From assembly GCA_948739805.1 (NCBI GenBank), contig CAPYID010000010.1, positions 1 to 56,843 on the forward strand: 56,843 nucleotides of DNA. The letters run 5' to 3'. This document shows, one piece after another, positions 1 to 8,490 of this stretch. Below the pieces are notes generated by a model. That model searched no databases and was not told the origin of the DNA. It worked only from the letters and a program-made list of their open reading frames with translations. The stretch comes from an uncultured Clostridia bacterium (lineage in GTDB: Bacteria > Bacillota > Clostridia > TANB77 > CAG-508). Made by a program: the position numbers and the translations under genes. Position 1 is the first letter of the stretch. Every line of letters starts with the position of its first letter.

Positions 1-269
1 AAAGATGTTTGAATATTCTTATCAATAATTTTAGAAGGATCTTTTCTTATTATGACAGGCAGAGTTTCTTCTTTATATTTTTTATTTAATTCAGCAACTT
101 GCTTTTGTGCCCACTCAATAGGAGGTAAACCATCAGAAATTTTAGCAATTTCCTGTTCATTACCTAAACGTTTATATACTTTAGTAGAACGTTTTCCTTC
201 TTTAGTTTTAATATCTATGATAGCATAGTAATTGATAGCATTTTTAGATTTATTTATTTTTAATCTCAT
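1..269 (-). CDS. IS1634/IS4-type transposase, N-terminal part (runs off the window)
   Basis: An open frame on the minus strand starts at an ATG at 269-267 and runs off the left edge, so only about 89 residues are visible. It begins MRLKINKSKNAINYYAI and continues with KEGKRSTKVYKRLG and PPIEWAQKQVAELNKKYKEE. A basic opening, a KRSTK segment and an IEWA-K helix are typical of the N-terminus of IS1634-group (IS4 superfamily) transposases. The catalytic DDE residues would lie outside the window, so it is not possible to say whether the gene is intact. A weak AAGGG ribosome site lies upstream. It reads away from rpsB, so it is not part of the ribosomal operon. Confidence 0.6.
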   Translation of the reverse strand, partial: MRLKINKSKNAINYYAIIDIKTKEGKRSTKVYKRLGNEQEIAKISDGLPPIEWAQKQVAELNKKYKEETLPVIIRKDPSKIIDKNIQTS

Positions 270-385
270 TTATTTCAACCCTTTCAAGTTTTTTACATTA
301 TACCACATCACGAGAAATCACGCAAGACATTTATCGAAAATTTGACAAAAAAATTAAGCATTCATAATGCTTACATTAATTTTTA

Positions 386-586
386 TTATTCAAAAGTGTT
401 TAAGATCCGTGTTGTTTCTTGAAAATCTTTTGGCACAAACATTTCTTTATCTCTGTAGTCTAGTATTAGTTTATCCAACATTCTTAATTCATCTTGTATT
501 ATTTCTCTTCCTAATTTCATCATTTCTTTAAAAGTATTTTCTTCTAAACTCTTGAAATTAATCTTTTCATTTGATAACATATTCAT
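386..586 (-). pseudogene. Remnant of an ISLre2-family (UPF0236) transposase N-terminus
   Basis: The frame codes for 66 residues starting MNMLSNEKINF, behind a GAGGTG ribosome site at about 595-600. The segment LGREIIQDELRMLDKLILDYRDKEMFVPKDFQETT matches the start of ISLre2-type transposases, which are normally about 400-500 residues long. Here the frame stops just after the region where the TIKT-GxV segment would begin, so this is a truncated remnant. It contains one in-frame CGG codon (409-407, minus strand). Because it lies at the broken end, it tells nothing about how CGG is read. The longer frame from 625 has no ribosome site, so the internal start is preferred. Confidence 0.5.
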
Positions 587-742
587 AACAAAAGCACCTC
601 GTATTTTATTGTTTTCGCTAAACAAATTATATACTTAGTGCTTTTGTTTTTCTATATTTTATTAAAATCTTCTTTATTTTTTCCCCAGATTATTTAACTC
701 ATATTAATGCTAAAATAATGCAAAAATTTTTTAACAAAACTA

Positions 743-772
743 TTGCATTGATGTTATGTTTCGTGGTATAAT
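743..772 (+). promoter_or_regulatory. Promoter of the rpsB-tsf operon
   Basis: TTGCAT (743-748) and TATAAT (767-772) are separated by 18 bp, with a TG one base before the -10 box (extended -10). It lies 112 bp before rpsB, leaving an untranslated leader of about 105 nt. Confidence 0.75.
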
Positions 773-794
773 ACTCAAAGTTAAAAATATGCAC

Positions 795-853
795 ATAAGA
801 CTAGCTTGTATAGGTGCTTTATAATAAGTTTGTACAAGTGTTTAAAATCTTAT
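795..853 (+). promoter_or_regulatory. Structured leader RNA of rpsB
   Basis: Two nested helices can be drawn: ATAAGA (795-800) with TCTTAT (848-853), and CTTGTA (805-810) with TACAAG (833-838). The apical loop is about 22 nt. The structure ends 30 nt before the rpsB start and has no U-tract, so it is not a terminator. Ribosomal protein genes are often controlled by their product binding the leader. That such control applies here is an inference. I cannot assign it to a named RNA family. Confidence 0.45.
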
Positions 854-883
854 GGAAGCTAAAACTAAAAGGAGGAATAAAAA

Positions 884-1690
884 ATGGCAGTAGTTGCAAT
901 GAAACAATTACTAGAAGCAGGTGTTCATTTCGGACATCAAACAAGAAGATGGAACCCTAAAATGGCTGAATTTATATATCAAGCTAGAAATGGTATCCAT
1001 ATTATCGATTTACAAAAAACATCAAAAAAGATTGATGAAGCATATGAATTCATCAAAGAACAAGTAGAAGATGGAAAAACAGTTCTATTTGTTGGAACAA
1101 AAAAGCAAGCACAAGAATGTATGAAAGAGGCAGCATTAATGTGTGATATGTACTATGTTGATCAAAGATGGTTAGGTGGAATGCTTACAAACTTTGAAAC
1201 AATTAAAGCAAGAGTACAAAGACTAAAAGAATTAGAAAAAATGCAAGAAGATGGAACATTTGATGTTTTACCAAAAAAAGAAGTTATTGGATTAAAGAAG
1301 GAAATGGAAAAGCTAGAAAAAAACCTTGGTGGAATCAAAGAAATGAATGAATTACCAGGACTTATCTTTATCGTAGATCCAAACAAAGAAAAAACAGCAA
1401 TATTAGAAGCTAAAAAATTAAACATACCAGTAGTAGGTGTTGTTGATACAAACTGTTCACCAGAAGATGTAGATTACCCTATACCAGGAAATGATGATGC
1501 TATACGTTCAGTAAAATTAATAGCAACAGTTATGGCTAATGCAGTAATCGAAGCTAAACAAGGAGAAGTTTTAGGAACAGAAAACTTATTTGCAAGTGAA
1601 AACAAAGAGGAAGAAGAAGGCAACACAGAAGAGACAAAAAGCATTGAAGAAGTAGTTGCAGATAGTGAAGAAAATACAGACAAAGAATAA
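884..1690 (+). CDS. rpsB: Small-subunit ribosomal protein uS2
   Basis: The 268-residue protein starts MAVVAMKQLLEAGVHFGHQTRRWNPK and has the family motifs HIIDLQKT, FVGTKKQAQ, DQRWLGGMLTNFETI, DPNKE and GVVDTNCSPEDVDYPIPGNDDA. uS2 binds late to the 30S subunit near the mRNA exit and recruits bS1. The conserved fold ends near residue 225. The rest is an acidic Glu-rich tail (EENKEEEEGNTEET) common in Clostridia. An AAGGAGGAAT ribosome site fixes the start. It is the first gene of the operon, followed by tsf after a 101-bp gap that holds a palindromic repeat. Confidence 0.97.
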   Translation: MAVVAMKQLLEAGVHFGHQTRRWNPKMAEFIYQARNGIHIIDLQKTSKKIDEAYEFIKEQVEDGKTVLFVGTKKQAQECMKEAALMCDMYYVDQRWLGGMLTNFETIKARVQRLKELEKMQEDGTFDVLPKKEVIGLKKEMEKLEKNLGGIKEMNELPGLIFIVDPNKEKTAILEAKKLNIPVVGVVDTNCSPEDVDYPIPGNDDAIRSVKLIATVMANAVIEAKQGEVLGTENLFASENKEEEEGNTEETKSIEEVVADSEENTDKE

Positions 1691-1739
1691 TAATATAGAT
1701 TTTGCGACTTTGTTTAAGAAAAATGGTAAAAATAGAAAT

Positions 1740-1763
1740 GTAGGGACACGGTGGACCGTGCCC
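1740..1763 (+). repeat. Short palindromic intergenic repeat (GTAGGG family), copy 1
   Basis: An imperfect palindrome opens with GTAGGGACACGG and closes with CCGTGCCC around a TGGA loop. Related copies lie at 7431, 9071, 17155 and 27679, and degenerate ones near 11607 and 25795-25905. All are between chromosomal genes and none is seen inside the conjugative element. Confidence 0.7.
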
Positions 1764-1791
1764 TTATGTTAAAAAAGAAAGGATGATTATA

Positions 1792-2676
1792 ATGGCTATT
1801 ACAGCAGCACAAGTAATGGAATTAAGAAAAAAGACAGATGCGGGAATGATGGAATGCAAAAAAGTTTTAACTGAAACAGATGGAGACATGGAAAAAGCAA
1901 TGGAGCTTCTTCGTGAAAGAGGAATTACAAAAGCAGCTAAAAAAGCTGATAGAATTGCAGCAGAAGGTGTTGTTACAGCATTCATTTCAGAAGATGGAAA
2001 AACAGGGGCAGTAGTTGAGGTTAATGCAGAAACAGATTTCGTAGCTCAAAATGCAGAATTTAGAGGATTTGCAGAGGATGTTGCAAAACAAGTAGTTGAA
2101 AATAATCCAAAAGATGTTGAAGAATTACTAAATCAAGCATCTATTTCAGACACATCAAAAACAGTAAAAGAAGTTTTAACAGAAAAAATTGCAAAAATTG
2201 GAGAAAATTTATCAATAAGAAGGTTTGAAAGATTTACATCAAATGGTATTGTTTCAAAATACATTCATGGAGATGGAAAAATAGGTGTATTAGTTTCTAT
2301 GGAAAATGCAGATGAAGAACTTGCCAAAGATGTATGTATGCAAATAGCTGCTGCCAAAGCAGAATTCATTGACGAAAAAGCAGTTCCAGAAGAAAGATTA
2401 AATAAAGAAATGGAAATATTAAAAGTTCAGGCTATGAATGAAGGAAAGCCAGAAGCAATAGCAGAAAAAATAGTTCAAGGTAGACTAGGAAAATTCTATG
2501 AAGAAATTTGTCTAGTAGATCAAGCATTTGTAAAAAATCCAGATATAAAAATAAAAGATTTACTTGCTTCTAAAAAAGCAAGTGTATTAGAATTTGCAAG
2601 ATTTGAAAAAGGTGAAGGTATTGAAAAGAAAGAAGAAAATTTTGCAGAAGAAGTAAAAAAACAATTAAATCAATAA
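1792..2676 (+). CDS. tsf: Translation elongation factor Ts
   Basis: EF-Ts exchanges GDP for GTP on EF-Tu. The product is 294 residues, starting MAITAAQVMELRKKTDAGMMECKKVL, with the N-terminal UBA-like domain and TDGDMEKAMELLRERG, followed by the core motif VVEVNAETDFVAQN that contacts EF-Tu. The C-terminal core holds VQGRLGKFYEEICLVDQAFVK. An ATG at 1783 is in frame, but it lies directly behind the GAAAGG ribosome site. The ATG at 1792 has normal spacing and matches the family N-terminus, so it is preferred. A strong terminator follows, closing the rpsB-tsf unit. Confidence 0.97.
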   Translation: MAITAAQVMELRKKTDAGMMECKKVLTETDGDMEKAMELLRERGITKAAKKADRIAAEGVVTAFISEDGKTGAVVEVNAETDFVAQNAEFRGFAEDVAKQVVENNPKDVEELLNQASISDTSKTVKEVLTEKIAKIGENLSIRRFERFTSNGIVSKYIHGDGKIGVLVSMENADEELAKDVCMQIAAAKAEFIDEKAVPEERLNKEMEILKVQAMNEGKPEAIAEKIVQGRLGKFYEEICLVDQAFVKNPDIKIKDLLASKKASVLEFARFEKGEGIEKKEENFAEEVKKQLNQ

Positions 2677-2682
2677 TATTAT

Positions 2683-2708
2683 GAAGAGCTTATTAGCTCT
2701 TCTTTTTT
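2683..2708 (+). terminator. Rho-independent terminator after tsf
   Basis: GAAGAGCT (2683-2690) pairs with AGCTCTTC (2695-2702) around a four-base loop and is followed by six T. The carA ribosome site lies only about 25 bp further on. Confidence 0.9.
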
Positions 2709-2740
2709 AGAAAAGTTTATGTAAATAAGAGAGGTATATA

Positions 2741-3815
2741 ATGAAAAAGGGATATTTAGTCTTAGAAAATGGAGAAATATTTGAAGGAAACAGAATAGGC
2801 TCAGAAAGAGATACTGTATGTGAAGTAGTATTTAATACATCTATGACAGGATATTTAGAAATATTCACAGATCCATCATATGCAGGACAAGGAGTTACAT
2901 TAACATATCCATTAATAGGAAATTATGGAATAATAACAAATGATGTTGAATCAAGAAAAATGTGGATAAAAGCAATCTTCATACATGAATTAGCAGAATT
3001 AGAAAGCAATTTTAGAGCAGAAACAAATTTAAATGACTATCTAAAAGCTAATGATATACCACGGTTTAATGAATGTAAATACTAGAAAGCTAACAAAGCT
3101 TTTAAGAGATAGTGGGACAATGAGGGGAAAATTAGTTTCAGATATATCTAATTTACAAGAAATAATAAAAGAAATAAAGGAGTATACTTTTCCAAATGTA
3201 GTAGGTGAAGTATCAAACAGACATATTAGAGAATTTGGAGAAGGAAGACATAAAATAGCTTTAATAGACTTTGGATGTAAAGAAAATATCATAAGGTCAT
3301 TAGTAAATAGAGACTGTACAGTTACAGCCTTTCCACAAGATATATCTGCAGAAACAATTTTAGAAGGAAATTTCGATGGAATTTTATTATCAAATGGACC
3401 AGGTAATCCAGAAGATTGTAAGATTGCAATAGACAATATTAAAAAATTGTATAAATCAGATATACCAATAATGGGAATTTGTTTAGGACATCAACTAATG
3501 GCATTAGCAACAGGTGCAACGACTGCAAAACTAAAATATGGACATCGTGGACCAAATCATCCAGTAAAAGAATTAAAAACTGGAAGAATTTGTATAACCT
3601 CTCAAAATCATGGATATTACGTAAAAGAAGATTCAATAAATAAAGACATTGCAGAGGTATCATATATAAATGTAAACGATGGAACAATAGAAGGATTAAA
3701 CTATAAAGGTAAAAATATATTCACAGTACAATTTCATCCAGAAGCATGCCCAGGACCACAGGACTGTGCATATCTATTTGATGAATTTCTGGCGATATTA
3801 GAAGATAGAACTTAG
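2741..3815 (+). CDS. carA: Carbamoyl-phosphate synthase small subunit, read through a +1 shift at CGG
   Basis: CarA releases ammonia from glutamine and feeds it to CarB for carbamoyl phosphate synthesis (pyrimidines and arginine). Residues 1-107 (MKKGYLVLENGEIFEG to YLKANDIP) are the N-terminal CarA domain. The frame then meets CGG at 3062-3064 and would stop nine codons later. Skipping C3062 gives GGT and restores IPGLMNVNTRKLTKLLRD at the place where the family has IPG-x-DTR-LT. The glutaminase domain then runs intact to 3815, with GICLGHQ (catalytic Cys), HGYYV and HPEACPGPQD. The joined product is 357 residues, the usual family length. This is one of seven such CGG sites in the window. 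It could be taken for a pseudogene or sequencing error, but see the findings. Confidence 0.9.
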
Positions 3816-3900
3816 ATATTAATTGTATATACAAAATTAAAAGTTAAAAAAGAATTGGTAACAATTATTTTTTGACAAATGGAAAGGAAAGAATAGGATT

Positions 3901-6900
3901 ATGCCAAAAAACAAACAAATAAAAAAAGTACTAGTAATAGGATCAGGACCAATAATAATAGGACAAGCAGCAGAATTTGATTATGCAGGAACCCAAGCAT
4001 GTGTAGAATTAAAAAAAGAGGGATTAGAAGTAGTATTAGTAAACTCAAACCCAGCAACAATTATGACAGACAAAAACATGGCAGATAAAATATACATAGA
4101 ACCACTTACAGTAAAAACTGTTAAGAAAATAATTGAAAAAGAAAATCCAGATAGCATATTACCAAACTTAGGAGGGCAAACAGGACTAAATATAGCAATG
4201 GAACTTGCAGAATCAGGATATTTAGAAGAAAAGAAAGTAAAACTTTTAGGAACATCACCAGAAGGAATAAAAAATGCAGAAGATAGACAAGCGTTTAAAG
4301 ATATGATGGAAACTATAAATGAGCCATGTATAGCAAGTAAAGTAGTAACAGATTTACAATCAGGGCTTAATTTTGCAAGAGAGATAGGACTTCCAGTAAT
4401 AATAAGACCAGCATATACTTTAGGTGGAACTGGAGGAGGAATTGCATATACAGAAGCTCAATTTAATGAAATATGTGAAAGTGGTTTAAGACTTTCAAGA
4501 GTTCATCAAGTACTAGTAGAAAAATGTATCTCTGGATGGAAAGAAGTTGAATATGAAGTAATTAGAGACAGTAAAGGAAATTGTATTACAGTATGTAATA
4601 TGGAAAATATAGACCCAGTAGGTGTTCACACAGGTGATAGCATTGTTGTTGCACCATCACAAACTTTAGCAGACAAAGAATATCAAATGTTAAGAAGTTC
4701 AGCAATAAAAATCATATCAGCATTAAAAATTGAAGGTGGATGTAATGTTCAATTTGCTCTAAATCCAAATAGTTTTGAATATGCAGTAATTGAGGTAAAT
4801 CCAAGAGTTAGTCGTTCTTCAGCATTAGCCTCAAAAGCAACAGGATATCCAATAGCAAAAGTAGCAGCAAAAATTGCTATAGGTTATACTTTAGATGAAA
4901 TAAAAAATGCTGTAACTGGAAAAACTTATGCATGTTTTGAACCTGTATTAGATTATGTAGTAGTAAAAATTCCAAAATGGCCATTTAGTAAATTTTTAAC
5001 AGCTGATAGGGACTTAGGAACTCAAATGAAAGCAACAGGAGAAGTTATGGCAATAGCACCTACTTTAGAAGCAGGACTTATGAAAGCAATACGTTCACTA
5101 GAAGAAAACATAGACAGTCTAATTTTACCAAAATTAAATTCTTATTCTAAAGAGGAAATAAGAGAAGAATTGAAGAAAGTAAACAATGAAAGAATTTGGG
5201 TTATTGCAGAAAACCTAAGACGTGGAATGACAATAGACCAAATACATGAAATAACTAAAATTGATAAATTTTTCATAAGCAAAATAAATAATTTAGTAAA
5301 TATTGAAAATGAGTTACAAAGCTCTAAATTAGATGTTAATTTAATAAAAAAGGCTAAAAAATATGGATATACAGACAAAGTAATATCAAATTTAACAAAA
5401 GTTAGTATAGAAGAAATAAAGAAAATAAGAGAAGAAAATAAAATACTAGCTAATTTCAAAATGGTTGATACATGTGCAGCCGAATTTGAAGCAAAAACGC
5501 CATATTATTATTCAAGTTATGATGATGATAATGAAGCAGATAGGAAAACAGATAAGAAAAAAGTAGTAGTATTAGGTTCAGGACCAATTAGAATAGGACA
5601 AGGAATTGAATTTGATTATTGTAGTGTTCATGCAGTATGGGCATTAAAGAGAAAAGGATTTGAAACCATAATAATAAATAATAATCCAGAAACAGTAAGC
5701 ACAGACTTTGATATAGCAGATAAACTTTACTTTGAACCATTAACTCCTGAAGATGTAGAAAACATTATAAATGTAGAAAAGCCATATGGAGCAATAGTAC
5801 AATTTGGTGGACAAACTGCAATTAAATTAACTAGGGCATTAAAAGATATGGGAGTTAAAATTTTAGGTACATCAGAAGAAAATATGGATAGAGCAGAAGA
5901 TAGAGAATTATTTGACCAAGTTTTAAATAATTGCAATATAACTAGACCACAAGGAGGAACAGTATATACAGTTACAGAAGCAAAAGAAATTGCTAATAAA
6001 TTGGGCTATCCAGTACTTGTTAGACCTTCATATGTACTAGGTGGACAAGGAATGGCAATTGCATATGATGACATAGATATAGAAAAATTAATACAAGAAA
6101 TAAACAAAATAGCACAAGAACATCCAATATTAGTAGATAAATACATCATGGGAAAAGAAATTGAGGTAGATGCAATTTGTGATGGAGAAGATGTTTTAAT
6201 ACCTGGAATTATGGAATTACTAGAAAGAACAGGAGTACATTCAGGAGATAGTATATCAGTATATCCAACACAAAATGTAAACAAAGAATCTGCAGACAAA
6301 ATAGTTGAATATACTAAATTGTTGGCTAAAGAATTAAATGTAATAGGAATGATGAACATTCAATTCATATTACAAAATAATGAGGTATATATAATAGAGG
6401 TAAATCCACGTTCAAGTAGAACAGTTCCATACATAAGCAAAGTCACAAACTTACCAGTAATAGATATAGCAACAAGAGTAATTTTTGGAGAAAAATTAAA
6501 AGACATGGAATATGGAACAGGAGTATATAAATGCAGTGAATATGTTGCAATAAAAATGCCTGTATTCTCTTTTGAAAAAATAAAAAATGCAGACACAAGT
6601 TTAGGACCTGAAATGAAATCAACAGGAGAAGTTTTAGGAGTAGCCAAAAACTTTACAGATGCAATAGTAAAAGCATTTATTGCAAGTGGAGTAAGTATTC
6701 CTAAGGAAGGAAATATATTAATAACCGTAAGAGATAAAGATAAAGAAGAGGTACTTCCACTAGCAAAGAAACTCTTTAATAGAGGATTTAAAATATATGC
6801 AACAAAAGGAACAGCAAATTTCTTAAAGCAAAATGGAATAGAAACATATATGTTAGAAAAAATATGGGAAGGTGCAGAAAGCATACCAAACTTAGTTGAA

Positions 6901-7101
6901 TCAGGAAAGATTAATTTTATAATTAATACTCCAACAAAAGGAAAAGAATCAAGTAGAGATGGTTTCAAAATAAGACGTTTAGCAGTAGAATGTAAAATCC
7001 CTTGCTTTACATCTCTTGATACAGCTAATGCGTTGTATGAGGCGATTGAAGATACAAAATCAGAAGAGGAGATTAGTGTCGTCGACATCACAGAGGTATA
7101 A
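3901..7101 (+). CDS. carB: Carbamoyl-phosphate synthase large subunit
   Basis: CarB is a 1066-residue enzyme that makes carbamoyl phosphate from bicarbonate, ATP and ammonia channelled from CarA. Two homologous halves are visible. The first starts KKVLVIGSGPIIIGQAAEFDY and has RPAYTLGGTGGG and EVNPRVSRSSALASKATGYPIA. The second starts near residue 555 with KVVVLGSGPIRIGQGIEFDY and has RPSYVLGGQGMA and EVNPRSSRTVPYISK. The methylglyoxal-synthase-like allosteric domain occupies about residues 930-1066. An AAAGGAAAG ribosome site lies 85 bp after carA. The gene has no in-frame CGG codon in 1066 codons. Confidence 0.98.
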   Translation: MPKNKQIKKVLVIGSGPIIIGQAAEFDYAGTQACVELKKEGLEVVLVNSNPATIMTDKNMADKIYIEPLTVKTVKKIIEKENPDSILPNLGGQTGLNIAMELAESGYLEEKKVKLLGTSPEGIKNAEDRQAFKDMMETINEPCIASKVVTDLQSGLNFAREIGLPVIIRPAYTLGGTGGGIAYTEAQFNEICESGLRLSRVHQVLVEKCISGWKEVEYEVIRDSKGNCITVCNMENIDPVGVHTGDSIVVAPSQTLADKEYQMLRSSAIKIISALKIEGGCNVQFALNPNSFEYAVIEVNPRVSRSSALASKATGYPIAKVAAKIAIGYTLDEIKNAVTGKTYACFEPVLDYVVVKIPKWPFSKFLTADRDLGTQMKATGEVMAIAPTLEAGLMKAIRSLEENIDSLILPKLNSYSKEEIREELKKVNNERIWVIAENLRRGMTIDQIHEITKIDKFFISKINNLVNIENELQSSKLDVNLIKKAKKYGYTDKVISNLTKVSIEEIKKIREENKILANFKMVDTCAAEFEAKTPYYYSSYDDDNEADRKTDKKKVVVLGSGPIRIGQGIEFDYCSVHAVWALKRKGFETIIINNNPETVSTDFDIADKLYFEPLTPEDVENIINVEKPYGAIVQFGGQTAIKLTRALKDMGVKILGTSEENMDRAEDRELFDQVLNNCNITRPQGGTVYTVTEAKEIANKLGYPVLVRPSYVLGGQGMAIAYDDIDIEKLIQEINKIAQEHPILVDKYIMGKEIEVDAICDGEDVLIPGIMELLERTGVHSGDSISVYPTQNVNKESADKIVEYTKLLAKELNVIGMMNIQFILQNNEVYIIEVNPRSSRTVPYISKVTNLPVIDIATRVIFGEKLKDMEYGTGVYKCSEYVAIKMPVFSFEKIKNADTSLGPEMKSTGEVLGVAKNFTDAIVKAFIASGVSIPKEGNILITVRDKDKEEVLPLAKKLFNRGFKIYATKGTANFLKQNGIETYMLEKIWEGAESIPNLVESGKINFIINTPTKGKESSRDGFKIRRLAVECKIPCFTSLDTANALYEAIEDTKSEEEISVVDITEV

Positions 7102-7109
7102 AAATTGAA

Positions 7110-7148
7110 AAAGAATTGCCATTTGGCGTAGCCAAATAACAATTCTTT
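7110..7148 (+). terminator. Long hairpin after carB
   Basis: AAAGAATTG pairs perfectly with CAATTCTTT, and inside it TTTGGC pairs with GCCAAA around GTA. It begins 8 bp after carB stops and can act as a terminator in either direction. The AATTGCC-TTTGGCGTAGC core recurs at 14780 after mutL, so it is also a repeat family member. Confidence 0.6.
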
Positions 7149-7370
7149 GAGAATATATTATTGGGCTCAAATATAAAAGAAAGTCTTGATGCAATTAAAG
7201 CCTTCAGATAAAAAACATCATTGGAGGAAGAAATTGGTTTTGAAAGAGAATATTCACCTGCTTCAACAATAGGAAACAACCAAAGGAACTTCCACCGAAA
7301 CGTTACATAATAACGATACTTCATACATTTAGCTCCCTTAAGGTGGGCGTAGTCAAATCTGACTACTGAG
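7149..7370. other. Gene-free spacer between carB and pyrH
   Basis: No credible gene is seen. A 104-codon minus-strand frame crosses the region but lacks a ribosome site and resembles no family I know. A short hairpin (GTAGTCA-AATC-TGACTAC) lies at about 7349-7366. The stretch looks like repeat-derived intergenic DNA. Confidence 0.5.
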
Positions 7371-7406
7371 TTAATTGTTGTATAATATATATTATACAAC
7401 AATTAA
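7371..7406. repeat. 36-bp perfect palindrome
   Basis: The 18 bases at 7371-7388 (TTAATTGTTGTATAATAT) are followed directly by their exact reverse complement at 7389-7406, with no loop. Each arm carries TATAAT-like boxes, so it could act as a divergent promoter, a protein binding site or a cruciform. It lies 165 bp before pyrH. Confidence 0.75.
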
Positions 7407-7430
7407 CATAAAATATCAAAAATTAAATTT

Positions 7431-7452
7431 AGGGGGCACATTGCATGTGCCC
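7431..7452 (+). repeat. Short palindromic intergenic repeat (GTAGGG family), copy 2
   Basis: AGGGGGCACAT and ATGTGCCC form a palindrome around TGC. It is nearly identical to the copy at 17155. Confidence 0.7.
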
Positions 7453-7571
7453 ATTGTAAAAATACATATGAAATAATTCTAAAAATTTTATAAAAAATCA
7501 ACAAATTTTTATTAATATATGATAGAATATTAAAAACTTAATATATTTAAATATAAGAAAGGATGAAAAGT

Positions 7572-8279
7572 ATGAGTGAAGCTGTGTATAAGCGTATACT
7601 TTTAAAACTTAGTGGAGAGGCATTAGCAGGAGACAATAAAACAGGAGTATATGCAGATGTTATTGGTAGTATTTGTGACCAAATAAAAAAAGTAGTGGAT
7701 TTAGGAGTAGAAGTAGCCATAGTTGTAGGAGGAGGAAATTTCTGGAGAGGAAGATATGGTCATGAAATGGAAAGAACAACCTCAGATTATATGGGAATGT
7801 TAGCTACAACCATGAACTCTTTAGCACTACAAGATTGTTTAGAGGCAAGAGGAGTAAAAACTAGAGTACAAACAGCAATAGAAATGAGAGAAATAGCTGA
7901 ACCTTATATAAAAAGAAAGGCTGATAAACATTTGAGAAATGGAAGAGTTGTAATATTTGCATGTGGAACAGGGCACCCATATTTTTCAACAGACACAGGA
8001 GCAGCACTAAGAGCAGCAGAAATAAATGCAGACATAATATTACTTGCAAAAACGATAGATGGAGTATACTCAGCAGACCCAAAAATAGACAAAACAGCAA
8101 TTAAATATGATGAAATATCATATATAGATATATTAGACAAAGACTTAAAAGTAATGGACTCAACAGCAACATCACTATGTAGAGACAACCAAATACCATT
8201 AATGGTATTTGAAATCGCAAAACCAGAAAACATAGTAAAAATCGTAAAAGGGGAACATATAGGTACAATTGTTAAGTAA
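7572..8279 (+). CDS. pyrH: UMP kinase
   Basis: UMP kinase phosphorylates UMP to UDP in pyrimidine nucleotide synthesis. The 235-residue protein shows the amino-acid-kinase motifs KRILLKLSGEALAG, VVGGGNFWRG, DYMGMLATTMNSLALQD, GTGHPYFSTDTGAALRA and KTIDGVYSADPK. The in-frame ATG at 7563 overlaps the AAAGGATG ribosome site, so the ATG at 7572 (MSEAVYKRIL) is chosen. It lies in the usual place before frr, although carAB sits between tsf and pyrH here, putting three pyrimidine genes side by side. A repeat-rich spacer separates it from frr. Confidence 0.96.
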   Translation: MSEAVYKRILLKLSGEALAGDNKTGVYADVIGSICDQIKKVVDLGVEVAIVVGGGNFWRGRYGHEMERTTSDYMGMLATTMNSLALQDCLEARGVKTRVQTAIEMREIAEPYIKRKADKHLRNGRVVIFACGTGHPYFSTDTGAALRAAEINADIILLAKTIDGVYSADPKIDKTAIKYDEISYIDILDKDLKVMDSTATSLCRDNQIPLMVFEIAKPENIVKIVKGEHIGTIVK

Positions 8280-8285
8280 GTTCTT

Positions 8286-8318
8286 ATGAAATAAATGAGC
8301 AAAGCGAATTTATTTCAT
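8286..8318 (+). terminator. Hairpin after pyrH
   Basis: ATGAAATAAAT (8286-8296) pairs perfectly with ATTTATTTCAT (8308-8318) around an 11-base loop. It has no U-tract, so it may be a weak terminator or an mRNA end stabiliser. Confidence 0.4.
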
Positions 8319-8474
8319 TAGAAATTACTTATGCAGTTGCCAAAGGCAACTGTAATCAATAGAAAGAACTTAAAGAAGAATATATCTTATCTAGAAATTA
8401 CTTATGCAGTTGCCAAAGGCAACTGTAATCAATAGAAAAAGAATTAAGAAAAGAATATATTTTATTTAGAAATT
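8319..8474 (+). repeat. Two tandem 73-75-bp repeats with a hairpin in each, plus a partial third
   Basis: Units start at 8319, 8392 and 8467 with TAGAAATT. Each of the first two contains CAGTTGCC-AAA-GGCAACTG, a perfect 8-bp hairpin, followed by TAATCAATAGAAA and an A-rich tail. The third copy is cut after eight bases and runs into the frr ribosome site. It lies within the pyrH-frr spacer, where it could stabilise mRNA or slow transcription. Confidence 0.75.
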
Positions 8475-8490
8475 GAAAGGAAGATAAATT

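Noticed and set aside
407..409. In-frame CGG in the ISLre2 remnant as a counter-example or further case
   Set aside because: It lies at the broken end of a truncated fragment, where neither reading can be compared with the family.
2703..2740. PyrR-type attenuator before carA
   Set aside because: Only 32 bp separate the tsf terminator from carA and no antiterminator fold or PyrR-binding loop can be drawn.
3041..3436. Long minus-strand frames opposite carA, carB, topB, mutL and others
   Set aside because: They mirror the codon pattern of the conserved + strand genes, lack ribosome sites and match no families.
7088..7402. 104-codon minus-strand frame between carB and pyrH
   Set aside because: It overlaps the end of carB and the palindromes, has no ribosome site and no recognisable domain. 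It is likely chance coding in repeat-derived DNA.
7149..8474. CRISPR array in the repeat-rich pyrH region
   Set aside because: The repeats are hairpin units in tandem without regular spacers, and no cas genes are in the window.
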